From Victivallaceae bacterium (lineage in GTDB: Bacteria; Verrucomicrobiota; Lentisphaeria; Victivallales; Victivallaceae): a stretch of 35,269 nucleotides of DNA. Where the stretch lies: the NCBI GenBank assembly GCA_024405735.1, contig JAKSOF010000020.1:1-35269 (forward strand), read 5' to 3'. A program made the translations under genes and the position numbers. Shown piece by piece: positions 14,910-24,306 of this stretch (position 1 is the stretch's first letter; the number at the start of each line of letters is the position of its first letter). The notes under the pieces were generated by a model. That model was given only the letters and a program-made list of their open reading frames with translations, did not search any database and was not told where the DNA came from.

Positions 14910-16265
14910 TTATCGCTTGTTTCTTGTGATCAGAATGATGGCGATCACGCTCCAAAAGATCAGAAATCCAAGTGATACCAGAAATACGGGAAACCAACCG
15001 ACGGTAAAAACCATGGTCAACGCCAGTGCGGTACAAAGTCCGCCGCCCATAAACGGCTCGTGAAACAATTGCTTGTATCCAAATGCCGCGGCGGCATCCG
15101 TTTTGTTTTCCGGATCTACCGTCCGCAGGAGAATAAGCCCCGTTGCCGTTACCCCCAAAGACTGACCGAAATCGGCTATCGCCCGTTCGAACCATGCCGT
15201 CTTGAAAAGCCGGGGCGCTACAAAAATGACCATACTTACGGAAAGCATCGTACCGGCAAGGATCAGGATCAGCAGCGGAAGCCAATTCCGCAAAATCGCA
15301 TCCGGCTGGATCGTGGAAATCGCCGCGACAACCAGAAAATCAAGCGATGCTCCGGAAATGCGCGTCATTTGTGAACCGTTGATCAGATAAGCGATACGGC
15401 ATTTTTGAAAAAGCAATTGAATGAAAATGCCGCCCGTCATACAAAGCGGAAACAACGGAAATCCGGAAAAGATCCGGACTTTGGCGTCTTTCAGCAAAAG
15501 GATTTCCAATTGCTGACATCCCGTGAGTAGCAAATATCCCAGAAAAACGGCAATGCCCAGTAACGCGCAATGCCAGGCGAGTGTGTCAATGGAGTCGCAA
15601 AGGACGGTCTGTTTCCCCGCCGGAGGCTGTTCCCTGCGACGGTAGACTCCTTTCATGCGCAGGGAATCCATTTCCGAAAAGGGGACGATTTGCGCCACAT
15701 AGCCTTTCCTGCTTGCCCAGTTGACGAGCAGCATGCCGATCGTGATGGCAAGTACAATGCCGCAAGTCGCTACGGTATATCCCAATGCGATTCCCTCGGA
15801 CCAGCCGAATTTTTCAAACACGGGTGACATCCCGCTCACGGTGCCGTGACCGCCTTCAAAACCGATTTCCAGCAGATTGCCGAATGCCGGCGGTATTGTA
15901 AAACATTTCATCAGGATAAATCCCGTGATGCCCAATGCAAGGACGTATTGTCCCCATGACAAAATCTGGCTGAAACACAATTGGGGAAATGCGATTTTGA
16001 AAATTCTGGAAAACCTCGGAGTGCTTGCGCCCATAAACAAAGCGGCAAAGACCACGTTGATCAGAAATCCCGGAAGTTTCCCGATGACAGCGAAAATCTC
16101 CTGCGGGAGAAGATTCGGGAAGCACTGAAAAACGATCAGCCCGAGAAATCCGCCGAGAATGGAACTCGGCAAATACAATTTCTGGAAAAGCGGAATAAAT
16201 ACCCGGATCAGTTTTCCCAATACGAGCAGGATGGAAAGTACAGTGAATACATTGACTGCAATCAT
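14910..16265 (-). CDS. gltS: sodium/glutamate symporter family protein (GltS-like)
   Basis: 451-residue polytopic membrane protein with about ten to twelve hydrophobic segments. Family signatures of the ESS/GltS group are visible: EGGHGTVSGM in the first half and GQSLGVTATGLILLRTVDPE, then AFGYKQLFHEPFMGGG, in the second half, the two pore-loop regions. It likely imports glutamate or a related acid with sodium. It is about 50 residues longer than E. coli GltS, mostly in the central loop around YRRREQPPAGKQ. The ATG at 16265 has GGAAG upstream; an earlier in-frame ATG at 16313 lies too close to the predicted transcription start. The substrate is inferred from the family only. Confidence 0.78.
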   Translation of the reverse strand: MIAVNVFTVLSILLVLGKLIRVFIPLFQKLYLPSSILGGFLGLIVFQCFPNLLPQEIFAVIGKLPGFLINVVFAALFMGASTPRFSRIFKIAFPQLCFSQILSWGQYVLALGITGFILMKCFTIPPAFGNLLEIGFEGGHGTVSGMSPVFEKFGWSEGIALGYTVATCGIVLAITIGMLLVNWASRKGYVAQIVPFSEMDSLRMKGVYRRREQPPAGKQTVLCDSIDTLAWHCALLGIAVFLGYLLLTGCQQLEILLLKDAKVRIFSGFPLFPLCMTGGIFIQLLFQKCRIAYLINGSQMTRISGASLDFLVVAAISTIQPDAILRNWLPLLILILAGTMLSVSMVIFVAPRLFKTAWFERAIADFGQSLGVTATGLILLRTVDPENKTDAAAAFGYKQLFHEPFMGGGLCTALALTMVFTVGWFPVFLVSLGFLIFWSVIAIILITRNKR

Positions 16266-16319
16266 AATCGAGGTCTTCCTTGGTTGGAAATATTTCAGTT
16301 TGTCATCACACAACTTCGT

Positions 16320-16348
16320 AATATAGCTTGTTAAAAACGGATTTGCAA
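16320..16348 (-). promoter_or_regulatory. promoter of the GltS-like gene
   Basis: Minus strand: TTGCAA (16343-16348), 17-nt spacer, TATATT (16320-16325). Confidence 0.65.
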
Positions 16349-16434
16349 TCCCTGTAATTACCGGAATGTTCCTGCGAAAAAGAAACGTGAGTTTATGTCA
16401 TAACCCGTCGAACGGGCGGAAAAAGGCATAAAAA

Positions 16435-16511
16435 TGGCGTTCCCAGTGCGATTCGAACGCACGACCTGCTCCTTAGGAGGGAGCCGCTCTATCCAGCTGA
16501 GCTATGAGAAC
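16435..16511 (-). tRNA. tRNA-Arg (anticodon CCT)
   Basis: Minus-strand cloverleaf of 77 nt. Acceptor GTTCTCA/TGGGAAC with one G-U pair, D arm GCTC...GAGC, anticodon stem CTCC/GGAG with loop CTCCTAA giving CCT (codon AGG), T arm GTGCG/CGCAC with TTCGAAT, discriminator G and encoded CCA. Confidence 0.96.
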
Positions 16512-16514
16512 GCG

Positions 16515-16544
16515 AAAAAAAAGGCGGCGCAACGTTACGCCGCC
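16515..16544 (-). terminator. intrinsic terminator of the LysM gene
   Basis: Minus strand GGCGGCG, 8-nt loop TAACGTTG, CGCCGCC, then eight T. It lies between the LysM stop and the tRNA-Arg 5' end. Confidence 0.92.
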
Positions 16545-16560
16545 GGAATTCAAAACAACT

Positions 16561-17496
16561 TTATTCCTTCGTCGGAATAATGATCGGATCGCCTTTTTGC
16601 AACATCTGCGCGCATCCCTGATTCAACTGACGCAGCGTTTCGGCATCCGTATTGTGCTTTTTGGCGAAATCAGCAAGCGAAATGCTTTCTTCCGTGACTT
16701 CGATGATCGTCGTCTTGGAAAGATCCACCACCGGAGCCGCTTCCACTGCCGCCGCAGGAGTCACACTCCCTTCGGACGATGCGCTTTCCGCAAAAGTCCC
16801 GCTGTCGACCGGAGCCGCTTCCTCTGACACCGCAGGAGCCTTGACCTCCGGAACCGCCGCCGCCGGACTCTTGCCGGGGATCACGAGTTTCTGACCGATC
16901 TGCAGACGGCGCGCATCCGCTTCCGTCATATTGTTCGCCTTGAAAATTTCCGAGGATTTCACCTGGAAACGGGCGGCGATCCGGGCAATGCTGTCGCCGC
17001 TTTGAATGACGTAGAAACCGTCTTTATCCAATTTGCCCGTCGCAACTGCCGCCGCTTTGCCCGCAGCTGCCTTTTTGACTTTGCCGGATTTCACCGCAAC
17101 GCCGCCGGACGGGATCGTCAATTTCTGACCGATCTTAAGTTGTTTGGCTTTTTTCGCATCCATATTGTTGACCGCCATCAACGCCCCGAGTTTGACCCCG
17201 TGCATCGCCGCGATTTTGCCGAGCGTATCGCCTTTGCGGACAATATAAGTCGATGATTTGCCCGGAAGCGCCGCGCTGACCGAATCGACCCCGCCCGTGG
17301 AAACGGCATCGGTCATCGGTTCATACAGCATTGCCTTCGGCTGAACGACCTGCTGCGCCTCCGTTTTCGGCGGCGGCAACTGGGTGACTTCCTCCGGCTT
17401 GGGACCGGAATAATTCCGCTGATCCATCACATCGTTCGATTTGCAACCGGCGAATAAAAGCGCACCGGCCGCGGCGATCCACAACGTCTGCTTCAT
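16561..17496 (-). CDS. LysM-domain lipoprotein
   Basis: 311 residues. The signal peptide ends in a lipobox LFAGC with the lipidated cysteine at residue 18. Two good LysM domains lie at about 83-129 (YIVRKGDTLGKIA...KIGQKLTIP) and 161-207 (FYVIQSGDSIARIA...QIGQKLVIP), and a third, degenerate one at 263-309 (IEVTEESISLADFA...KGDPIIIP). They are joined by Ala/Lys/Pro-rich linkers. LysM binds peptidoglycan, so the protein probably tethers membrane to wall; no hydrolase domain is present. RBS AAGGAG lies eight bases before the ATG at 17496. Monocistronic, with its own promoter and terminator. Confidence 0.88.
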   Translation of the reverse strand: MKQTLWIAAAGALLFAGCKSNDVMDQRNYSGPKPEEVTQLPPPKTEAQQVVQPKAMLYEPMTDAVSTGGVDSVSAALPGKSSTYIVRKGDTLGKIAAMHGVKLGALMAVNNMDAKKAKQLKIGQKLTIPSGGVAVKSGKVKKAAAGKAAAVATGKLDKDGFYVIQSGDSIARIAARFQVKSSEIFKANNMTEADARRLQIGQKLVIPGKSPAAAVPEVKAPAVSEEAAPVDSGTFAESASSEGSVTPAAAVEAAPVVDLSKTTIIEVTEESISLADFAKKHNTDAETLRQLNQGCAQMLQKGDPIIIPTKE

Positions 17497-17558
17497 TTTT
17501 TTACTCCTTCGATCTGCGCGTATGCGGCAATTTTGAAAATCAATTCCACTCCTGATAT

Positions 17559-17586
17559 AATATAGAAAACAATCTTGTAAATTCAA
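17559..17586 (-). promoter_or_regulatory. promoter of the LysM lipoprotein gene
   Basis: Minus strand: TTGAAT (17581-17586), 16-nt spacer, TATATT (17559-17564). Confidence 0.55.
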
Positions 17587-17630
17587 CCGGATTTTTAAGA
17601 AAATACGAAAAAAATCAAAGAGAAAGATTT

Positions 17631-19478
17631 TTATTCTTTTTCCGCCAGATATGCCCAGCGGTCGACGGAATTTTCAAGCGCCGCCTTGAGTTGCGTCAGT
17701 TCCGCTTCCAGTTTCGGCTGTTCTTTGCCGTAACGGGCAAAAAAGTCCGGCAGTGAAAAACGGTTTTCCAATTCGGCAATGGCGTTTTCCAACGCGGGGA
17801 TCTTTTCCTCCAGTTCCGCAAGTTCGCGGTTTTCCTTGAACGTCCGTTTGTTGGACGATGGTTTTTTCGGCGACGGTACGGTTTTTTTGTTTTCCTCCGG
17901 CGCGGGGAAATCCGGTTGCGGTGCTTTTTTCCGTCTGGCGCAATGATCGTCGTAATCGCCTAACGTATAAAGTGTTTCGCCGTTTGAAATGCCGAGGATC
18001 GCATCGCAGAAACGGTTGAGGAAGTAACGGTCGTGACTGACGACGATCACCGTCCCGGAAAAAGCGGCGAGCGCTTCTTCGAGCATCCGCAGCGAGGAAA
18101 GGTCGAGATCGTTGGTCGGTTCGTCGATAACAAGGACGTTGCCGCCGTATTTGAATTGTTTGGCGAGGATGAGCCGGGCGCGTTCGCCGCCGGAAAGATA
18201 GCGGATTTTGGTGTTGATCCTTTCATCTTCAAAAAGATAGCGGCGCAGATAACTGCGGACGGAAATCTTTTCGCCGTTGAGTTCGACGTGATCCACTCCG
18301 GCGGAAATCTCCTCGTAAACGCTTTTTTCCAGATCGAGTTTTTCCCGGTACTGGTCGATGTGGTTGAAGCGGACCGCTTCGGCAACTTTGACGCTCCCCT
18401 TGTCGGCTTTGCGTTCGCCCGTAAGGATCGAGAGCAAAGTGCTTTTGCCGCATCCGTTGGGACCGACGATGCCGAGTTTGGTACCGGGGGAAATCTCCAG
18501 ATCGAGATGTTCAAAGAGGATGCGGTTTCCGCAGGATGCCGTCAGATTTTGCAATTCGATGCACTTGTCGCCGAGGCGGTCGGGATAAGGAATGACCGGT
18601 TCGATGTCGGCGATGCGCACCGGCGCCGATCGCGCGGCGATCTCGTTGAAGCGGTTGAGTCTGCCCTGATTGCGTTTGAGCCGCGCCTTGGGCGAACGGC
18701 GCACCCAGTCGATTTCCGAACGGAGGAATTTCTGTCTTTTTTCCTCGGCGGTGTTTTCCCGGAAAATCCTTTCCTCCTTGGCGGCGAGAAAATCGGCGTA
18801 TCCGCCATCGCTGCTGTAAAATTTGCCGCGGTCGAGTTCGACGACCCGCGTCGCGATGCGGTCGAGGAAATAGCGGTCGTGCGTGACAAACAGCGCCGCG
18901 CCGCGATAGCGGCTCAAAAAATCTTCGATCCACTCGATCGCCTCGATGTCGAGGTGGTTGGTCGGTTCGTCGAGCAACAGCAGATCCGGTTCGGCGACGA
19001 CCGCCGCCGCGAGTGCGGTACGCCGTTTTTCACCGCCGGAAAGCGTAGAGATCGTCCGGTCGGGATCCGGCAGATGAAGCGCCCGCGCCGTCTGATCGAT
19101 GCGCGGAGCAAGATGCCACGCATCGTGAAAATTGAGAATGCTCTCGATCTCCCCGGAGGGATGTTTTTCATATTGAATGATTAGATCCCGGAAATATTGC
19201 GTGCCTTTTTCCAGCACTTCGCGCACGGTACTCTCCGGCGGCAGCAGAAAATCCTGCGTCAACGTGCCGACGCGCAGATCGCGCTTGCGGTTGATCTCGC
19301 AACCGGAGGGGACCGTCGTGCCGAGGATCACGGAAAGCAACGTGCTTTTGCCGCAGCCGTTGCGTCCGATCAGGGCGACGCGCTCGTTTTCGTGCAACGC
19401 GAGTTCCGCGTGGTCGAAAAGCACTTGCGTACCGATCGCGTAGTTGAGACCGGAAACCTGCCAGAGCACGTTTGCCAT
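17631..19478 (-). CDS. uup: ABC-F family ATPase, Uup type
   Basis: 615 residues, two ATPase cassettes and no membrane domain. Cassette 1: Walker A GRNGCGKST (38-46), signature LSGGE (146-150), Walker B LLLLDEPTNHLD (167-178). Cassette 2: GPNGCGKST (339-347), LSGGE (428-432), VLVIDEPTNDLD (448-459). The linker has EIDWVRRSPKARLKRNQGR (255-273), typical of the Uup subgroup, and the C-terminus (about 535-615) is a charged coiled coil. ABC-F proteins act on ribosomes or, for Uup, may affect DNA intermediates and 50S assembly. The ATG overlaps the hisF stop by one base (TAATG). Last gene of the long minus-strand run. Confidence 0.92.
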   Translation of the reverse strand: MANVLWQVSGLNYAIGTQVLFDHAELALHENERVALIGRNGCGKSTLLSVILGTTVPSGCEINRKRDLRVGTLTQDFLLPPESTVREVLEKGTQYFRDLIIQYEKHPSGEIESILNFHDAWHLAPRIDQTARALHLPDPDRTISTLSGGEKRRTALAAAVVAEPDLLLLDEPTNHLDIEAIEWIEDFLSRYRGAALFVTHDRYFLDRIATRVVELDRGKFYSSDGGYADFLAAKEERIFRENTAEEKRQKFLRSEIDWVRRSPKARLKRNQGRLNRFNEIAARSAPVRIADIEPVIPYPDRLGDKCIELQNLTASCGNRILFEHLDLEISPGTKLGIVGPNGCGKSTLLSILTGERKADKGSVKVAEAVRFNHIDQYREKLDLEKSVYEEISAGVDHVELNGEKISVRSYLRRYLFEDERINTKIRYLSGGERARLILAKQFKYGGNVLVIDEPTNDLDLSSLRMLEEALAAFSGTVIVVSHDRYFLNRFCDAILGISNGETLYTLGDYDDHCARRKKAPQPDFPAPEENKKTVPSPKKPSSNKRTFKENRELAELEEKIPALENAIAELENRFSLPDFFARYGKEQPKLEAELTQLKAALENSVDRWAYLAEKE

Positions 19479-20245
19479 TACATCAGCCTCACGGGGAGAT
19501 GACGCGCCGCCAATTCCTCTTTGATGCCGCGACAGGTAAAGCCCCCCGTGTGCACCATCGAAGCGACGAGCGCGGCGCTCGCTTTACCGACCGTCAGCAC
19601 TTCCGCCAAGTCGTCGACTTTTCCGGCGCCGCCGGAGGCGATGACGGGGACACGCACGGCTTGGGCGATCAAACGGGTGATCGTCATTTCATATCCCTGA
19701 CAAACGCCGTCGGTGTCGATGGCGTTGAGGCAGATCTCCCCTGCTCCGAGAGCAACGGCGCGTTGCGCCCAGTCGAGCGCGTCGAGATTTTCCGGACAAC
19801 GCCCGCCGCAGGTGACGACCTGATAACCGCTGGCGAAATCCGGATTGCGCCGGACGTCCATTCCGAGGACGACGCATTGACTGCCGAAAGCCTTTGCCCC
19901 CATTGTCAGCACTTCGGGGTGGCGGACGGCGAGGCTGTTGAGCGACACCTTGTCGGCTCCGGCAAGCAGAGCCGCACGCATATCTCCGACATTGCGGATG
20001 CCTCCGCCGACGGTAAAGGGAATGAAAATGTTTTCCGCCGTGCGCCGCACCATATCGAGGTCGATCGGACGGTTTTCCGCCGAAGCGGTGATGTCGTAGA
20101 AAACCAGTTCATCCGCGCCGTCGGCGGAATAAAGTTTTGCCATTTCGACAGGGTCGCCGAGATCGACGTTGCCGCAAAAGCGCACTCCTTTGGTGACTTT
20201 GCGGTCGCGGACATCGAGGCAGACGATCAGGCGTTTCAGCAACAC
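19478..20245 (-). CDS. hisF: imidazole glycerol phosphate synthase cyclase subunit HisF
   Basis: 255-residue (beta/alpha)8 barrel. It takes ammonia from HisH and converts PRFAR to IGP and AICAR in histidine synthesis. With a GTG start at 20245 the two catalytic aspartates fall exactly at D11 (VCLDV) and D130 (LGMDV), as in the well-studied enzymes, and GGGAGG lies eight bases upstream. An ATG at 20260 would add five residues and has a poorer RBS. The phosphate-binding glycine segments FTVGGGI (77-83) and ASGGAGK are present. It overlaps hisH by 10 nt. Confidence 0.94.
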   Translation of the reverse strand: MLLKRLIVCLDVRDRKVTKGVRFCGNVDLGDPVEMAKLYSADGADELVFYDITASAENRPIDLDMVRRTAENIFIPFTVGGGIRNVGDMRAALLAGADKVSLNSLAVRHPEVLTMGAKAFGSQCVVLGMDVRRNPDFASGYQVVTCGGRCPENLDALDWAQRAVALGAGEICLNAIDTDGVCQGYEMTITRLIAQAVRVPVIASGGAGKVDDLAEVLTVGKASAALVASMVHTGGFTCRGIKEELAARHLPVRLM

Positions 20246-20865
20246 TTGGGAGCCTCCCATTCCAAAAAGTTTTTCAGCAAGGTCATCCCCGCTTTGCCGC
20301 TGCGCTCCGGGTGAAACTGCGTCGCAAAGAAATTATTTTTGGCGACGACCGAAGTAAAACGGCATCCGGCGTATTCGGTCGAACCTGCCGCGTCGGAGGC
20401 GTTTGCGGTCGATGCATAGTAGGAATGGACAAAATAAAATGCCGTCCCGGAGGGGATGTTGCGCCAGAGGGGATGTTTCGCATCGTGCTCGACGGTATTC
20501 CAGCCGATATGGGGAACTTTGACGTCAAAATCGGCAAAGGCGAACTTCCGGATGACGCCGGGGATCAAACCGAGCGCATCGATGCCGCCATCTTCCTCGC
20601 TCGTGTCAAAAAGCATCTGCATCCCGAGGCAGATGGACAAGACCGGCTTCCCGGCGGCAAAGGCATCGGCAAGCAACGCGTCGAATTTCCGCGCGCGCAA
20701 TCCCTGCATCCCGCTCGCCGCCGAACCGACGCCGGGAAAAATGATTTTGTCGGCGTGCGCGGCATCCGAAGCGGAAGCGGCAAGCAAAGTTTCCGCGCCG
20801 AGGTGGTTCAATGCCAGACGCACGCTCGTAAGATTGCCTGCGCCGTAATCGAGAATGGCGATCAT
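20236..20865 (-). CDS. hisH: imidazole glycerol phosphate synthase glutaminase subunit HisH
   Basis: 209-residue class I glutamine amidotransferase. The triad is visible: C79 in SICLGMQ, with H185 and E187 in FHPERSG. The oxyanion region PGVGS lies at 44-48 and the HisH-specific VPHIGWN at 117-123. It supplies ammonia to HisF, encoded directly downstream with an overlap. The other his genes are not in this window. Weak RBS; the start 19 nt after the permease stop suggests coupling by reinitiation. Confidence 0.95.
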   Translation of the reverse strand: MIAILDYGAGNLTSVRLALNHLGAETLLAASASDAAHADKIIFPGVGSAASGMQGLRARKFDALLADAFAAGKPVLSICLGMQMLFDTSEEDGGIDALGLIPGVIRKFAFADFDVKVPHIGWNTVEHDAKHPLWRNIPSGTAFYFVHSYYASTANASDAAGSTEYAGCRFTSVVAKNNFFATQFHPERSGKAGMTLLKNFLEWEAPKCC

Positions 20866-20884
20866 CGGTGGCTTATTCCCCCGT

Positions 20885-22243
20885 TTATTCGTAGTGCAAC
20901 GCCTCGATCGGGTCGAGTTTCGACGCTTTCCACGCGGGATAAAAGCCGAAAAGGATCCCGACGGCGGCGCTGACGACGAAGCTTGCGACCACGGCGGAAG
21001 GACTTGCGGCGATCGGCCAGTTGAGCTGGGATTCGACGAGGAGCGCGGTGCCGTGACCGACGATGATGCCGATGATGCCGCCGAGCATGCAGAGCACGAT
21101 CGACTCGATGAGAAATTGCTTCAGAATATCGCGCGACCGGGCGCCGACCGCCATGCGCAGACCGATCTCTCGGGTGCGTTCAGTGACGGAAACGAGCATG
21201 ATGTTCATAATGCCGACGCCGCCGACAAGGAGCGAGATCATCGCGACGATCAACAAAAGATTGGTCATCAATTCGGAAGTGCCATTCATCATATTGAGGA
21301 AATCGGCGTTGTTGTGGATGCGGAAATCGTCGTCGATCTCATCGCTCAAGTGGTGGCGTTCGCGCAACAAAAGCGAGATCTCGCGGACGGCGTCCTGAAC
21401 TTTGTCGGTACTGGTCGCCGCGACGAGGATCTGAGAGAGGCGGACGAATTTCGGCGTCCACAGATAATCGCCGGCGCGACTGGAATCCTGCGCCGGATAA
21501 AGCGCGATGCCGGAGCCGCTGTAGATCGCGCCGGGAGTGCTGGAAGCGGTGCGCGAAGTATTGGTGGCGGAGCCGTTGCTGCGCCCCGTGATGCGCATTC
21601 TCACGGTCGTCCACGGCGCGAGGATGATGTCGTCGTCGTCGCCACCCCACATACTGGCGCCTTTGGCTTTCATCACGCCGATGACGCGGAAAGTCGAATT
21701 GCCGATGCGCAATTCCGCGTCGATCGGGGATTTGCCGCTGAAAAGTTCACGCAGGACGGTTTGTCCGACAAGACAGACGCGGGCGTTGGTGTCCAGTTCC
21801 CGTTGGGTGAAAAGGCGGCCTTCCTCGACCTCCCAGTTGCGGATGATAAAATAATCGGGATCGACTCCGGTGATGTTGGCGGGGACCCAGTTGTTGTTGC
21901 CGTAGATGAGCTGGATGTTGCTTGCGCCGACAAGGGCGGAAACGTATTGAACGCTCGGACACTCCTTGCGGATCGCTTCGGCGTCGGAGGGGATGAGCGA
22001 GATCCAACTGCTTGTCCCCATACTGATCCCGGCGACGCGGCGGGCGCCGCCCATCACGACGATCGAATTCGCCCCCATCCTTTCGATGTTTTTGCGGATC
22101 GCTTCGGCGGAACCGTTGCCGATCTCCATCATCGCGATGACGGCGGCGATGCCGATGACGATGCCGAGCGTGGTAAGCAGCGCACGGGTCGGGTTGCGGC
22201 GCAACGCTTTGAATGCGACCAAAACGGTATTGACGAAATTCAT
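20885..22243 (-). CDS. MacB-type ABC transporter permease (FtsX fold)
   Basis: 452 residues. The first transmembrane helix (about 20-42, TRALLTTLGIVIGIAAVIAM) is followed by a large periplasmic MacB_PCD domain (about 45-310) and three C-terminal helices, including LLVGGVGIMNIMLVSVTERTREIGLRMAVGA, a hallmark of the FtsX family. With the adaptor and ATPase next to it this forms a MacAB-like tripartite system that drives export of peptides, lipoproteins or lipids by mechanotransmission. No outer-membrane channel gene is adjacent. In E. coli MacB the ATPase and permease are one chain; here they are separate genes overlapping by ATGA. Confidence 0.9.
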   Translation of the reverse strand: MNFVNTVLVAFKALRRNPTRALLTTLGIVIGIAAVIAMMEIGNGSAEAIRKNIERMGANSIVVMGGARRVAGISMGTSSWISLIPSDAEAIRKECPSVQYVSALVGASNIQLIYGNNNWVPANITGVDPDYFIIRNWEVEEGRLFTQRELDTNARVCLVGQTVLRELFSGKSPIDAELRIGNSTFRVIGVMKAKGASMWGGDDDDIILAPWTTVRMRITGRSNGSATNTSRTASSTPGAIYSGSGIALYPAQDSSRAGDYLWTPKFVRLSQILVAATSTDKVQDAVREISLLLRERHHLSDEIDDDFRIHNNADFLNMMNGTSELMTNLLLIVAMISLLVGGVGIMNIMLVSVTERTREIGLRMAVGARSRDILKQFLIESIVLCMLGGIIGIIVGHGTALLVESQLNWPIAASPSAVVASFVVSAAVGILFGFYPAWKASKLDPIEALHYE

Positions 22244-22926
22244 TTGCCGCTCCTTTCGCTGACGATATTGCCGTCGACCATGCGGATCTGGCGGCGGGCG
22301 CAGTTGGCGATCTCGTCGGAGTGGGTGACGAGGATCACGGTGATGCCGGCTTCGTGGAGTTTTTCAAACATCTGCATCACTTCGACGCTCGTTTTGGAAT
22401 CGAGGTTTCCGGTCGGCTCGTCCGCCAGTACGACGGGGGGGTGGTTGATGAGCGCGCGGGCGATGGCGACGCGCTGCTGCTGACCGCCGGAAAGCTGCGA
22501 TGGATAATGCCCCATACGTTCGGCAAGCCCCACTTCCCTGAGGGCGGCGATGCCGCGTTCGCGCCGCTCCTGCTGACTCATTTTGCCTGCGGTGTAACTC
22601 AACGGCATGATGACGTTTTCCAATGCGGAAGTGCGCGGAAGCAAGTTGAAACTCTGAAAGACGAAACCGATTTTCCGGTTGCGCAAAATGGCGCGGCGGT
22701 CGCCGGAAACGCGCCCGACTTCCTCGCCTTCAAAGAGATAATCCCCGCCCGTCGGACGGTCGAGACAGCCGAGGATATTCATCAGCGTGCTTTTGCCGGA
22801 GCCGGATGCGCCCATCAGCGCGACGTACTCCCCCCGGTCGATCGAGAGCGACACGCCTTTGAGCACCGGCACGTCGATTTCGCCGAGGAAGTAGGTTTTC
22901 TCGATATTTTTCAGTTCGATCAGCAT
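22240..22926 (-). CDS. MacB/LolD-type ABC transporter ATPase
   Basis: 228 residues, a single cassette. Walker A GASGSGKST (39-47), Q-loop FVFQSFNLLP (88-97), signature LSGGQ (145-149), Walker B VVLADEPTGNLD (165-176), H-loop LVTHS. The overall pattern (MGASGSGKSTLMNILGCLD) is that of MacB/LolD exporters. It overlaps the adaptor stop by one base and the permease start by four. Confidence 0.94.
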   Translation of the reverse strand: MLIELKNIEKTYFLGEIDVPVLKGVSLSIDRGEYVALMGASGSGKSTLMNILGCLDRPTGGDYLFEGEEVGRVSGDRRAILRNRKIGFVFQSFNLLPRTSALENVIMPLSYTAGKMSQQERRERGIAALREVGLAERMGHYPSQLSGGQQQRVAIARALINHPPVVLADEPTGNLDSKTSVEVMQMFEKLHEAGITVILVTHSDEIANCARRQIRMVDGNIVSERSGK

Positions 22927-24263
22927 TATTTCTGTCCCTTTGCCGCCTTGGCGCTGTTGCGGACACGGGTGGGCGGTTTGTTGACAAAGGGGCTTTCCTT
23001 GGCGCCCTTGGCATCCTCTTTTCCGGCGGCGATGGTGAGAATGCGGTGCGCGTTGACGATCACCATGCCTTCTTTCAGATCAGGAGAAGAAACTTCGACG
23101 GTCGAGCCGCTGGAAATGCCGGTTTTGACCGCGACCGGACGCAGCAGACGGTCTTGACCGAGCACCCAGACGGCACGTTTGCCGCGCCCCGTGTAATCGG
23201 CGAGACGGTCACGGTATTCGGGAGAAATCAGTTCGGCGGCGGGGCGGTAACGCAACGCGGCGGTCGAAACGTAAAGAACGTTGTCGCTCTGCGCCTTGAT
23301 GAATTTGACGTTGGCGGTCAGATAGGGGATCAGACGGCCGTTGGAGTTGTCGGTGTCGATTTCCACGACGTAGGTGACGACGTTTTGCGACATCGTCGCA
23401 TTGAGGCGGACTTTGGAAACCGTGCCGATGAATTCTTCATCGGGAAAAGTATCGACGGTGAAAACGACCGCCATTCCCGGCTTGATGCTGCCGATGTCGG
23501 CTTCGTTGACCGACGCCCAGACCTGCATTTTTTTCAAATCGGCGGCGATCAGGAAAATGCTCGAAGTACTCATACTGGAAACGAGCGTCTGCCCGACGCT
23601 TACGCGGCGGTCGATGATGACGCCGTCGATCGGGGAAACGATCTTGCAGTAACTTAAATTGCGCTCCGCCTTGACGAGCGCGGCTTTGGCGATCTCCATC
23701 TGCGCTTCCGCCTGCTTGAGCGAAGCCTGGGCGACTTCGACGTTGGCTTTGCCGACGAGATATTCCGCCTCGGCGCTGTCGTAATCGCTCTTGGAAAAAG
23801 ACCCCTTGGGGTGAAGTTCCTGCGCCCGCACCCAGTTGTGCTCGGCAAGCGCAAGTTTCGCCTGTTCCTGATTGAGCGTCGCGATCGCACTGAGGATCTT
23901 GACTTCCGCCTGAAGTTTGCTCGCATTGGCCTCGCGGAGCGCGGCGTCGTAGAGGACTTCGTCGATTTCAGCCAGCAGCATCCCTTTGGTGACGCGCGAG
24001 CAGTAATCGACTTCCTTGCCGTCGGCATCGGTGCCGAAATTCATGATTTTCCCGGTCACCTGCGCGCCGACGTTGATTAATTCCAGAGGCTCGACGGTGC
24101 CGCTCGCGCTGATGGTCGAAGCGACTTTGCCGCGCTGAATGGTTTCCGTCGTGAATTGGATCTCCTGTTTTTCCCCGTAAAAACGGTTCCAGAGCAATAC
24201 GCCGAGGGAAATGACCACGGCGATGACGACCAGCGTCAATGCGTAACGGAAAAATTTTTTCAT
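22926..24263 (-). CDS. MacA-like periplasmic adaptor (RND/HlyD family)
   Basis: 445 residues. An N-terminal membrane anchor (about 7-25) is followed by a lipoyl half-domain (VASTISASGTVEPLELINVGAQ), a long alpha-hairpin (about 105-205) rich in Ala/Glu/Lys, the second lipoyl half (YCKIVSPIDGVIIDRRVSVGQ), and a beta-barrel and membrane-proximal domain. This is the adaptor that links the ABC exporter to an outer-membrane channel. The ATG at 24263 directly precedes the anchor; a longer frame upstream was not used. The C-terminal extension (GKEDAKGAKE and basic tail) is probably disordered. Confidence 0.9.
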   Translation of the reverse strand: MKKFFRYALTLVVIAVVISLGVLLWNRFYGEKQEIQFTTETIQRGKVASTISASGTVEPLELINVGAQVTGKIMNFGTDADGKEVDYCSRVTKGMLLAEIDEVLYDAALREANASKLQAEVKILSAIATLNQEQAKLALAEHNWVRAQELHPKGSFSKSDYDSAEAEYLVGKANVEVAQASLKQAEAQMEIAKAALVKAERNLSYCKIVSPIDGVIIDRRVSVGQTLVSSMSTSSIFLIAADLKKMQVWASVNEADIGSIKPGMAVVFTVDTFPDEEFIGTVSKVRLNATMSQNVVTYVVEIDTDNSNGRLIPYLTANVKFIKAQSDNVLYVSTAALRYRPAAELISPEYRDRLADYTGRGKRAVWVLGQDRLLRPVAVKTGISSGSTVEVSSPDLKEGMVIVNAHRILTIAAGKEDAKGAKESPFVNKPPTRVRNSAKAAKGQK

Positions 24264-24306
24264 AACTCCAACGTCCTCTTTATAATGATAATCGGTTGTT
24301 TGTACC

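Noticed and set aside
16402-16414. CCCGT-CGA-ACGGG hairpin as terminator of tRNA-Arg
   Set aside because: The stem is only five base pairs and there is no T-run on the minus strand.
20855-22483. 542-codon open frame on the plus strand, antisense to the permease
   Set aside because: It lies opposite clear MacB-type genes and its composition (runs of Asp/Arg/Gly/His) is typical of a GC-rich antisense shadow. No RBS or known domain.
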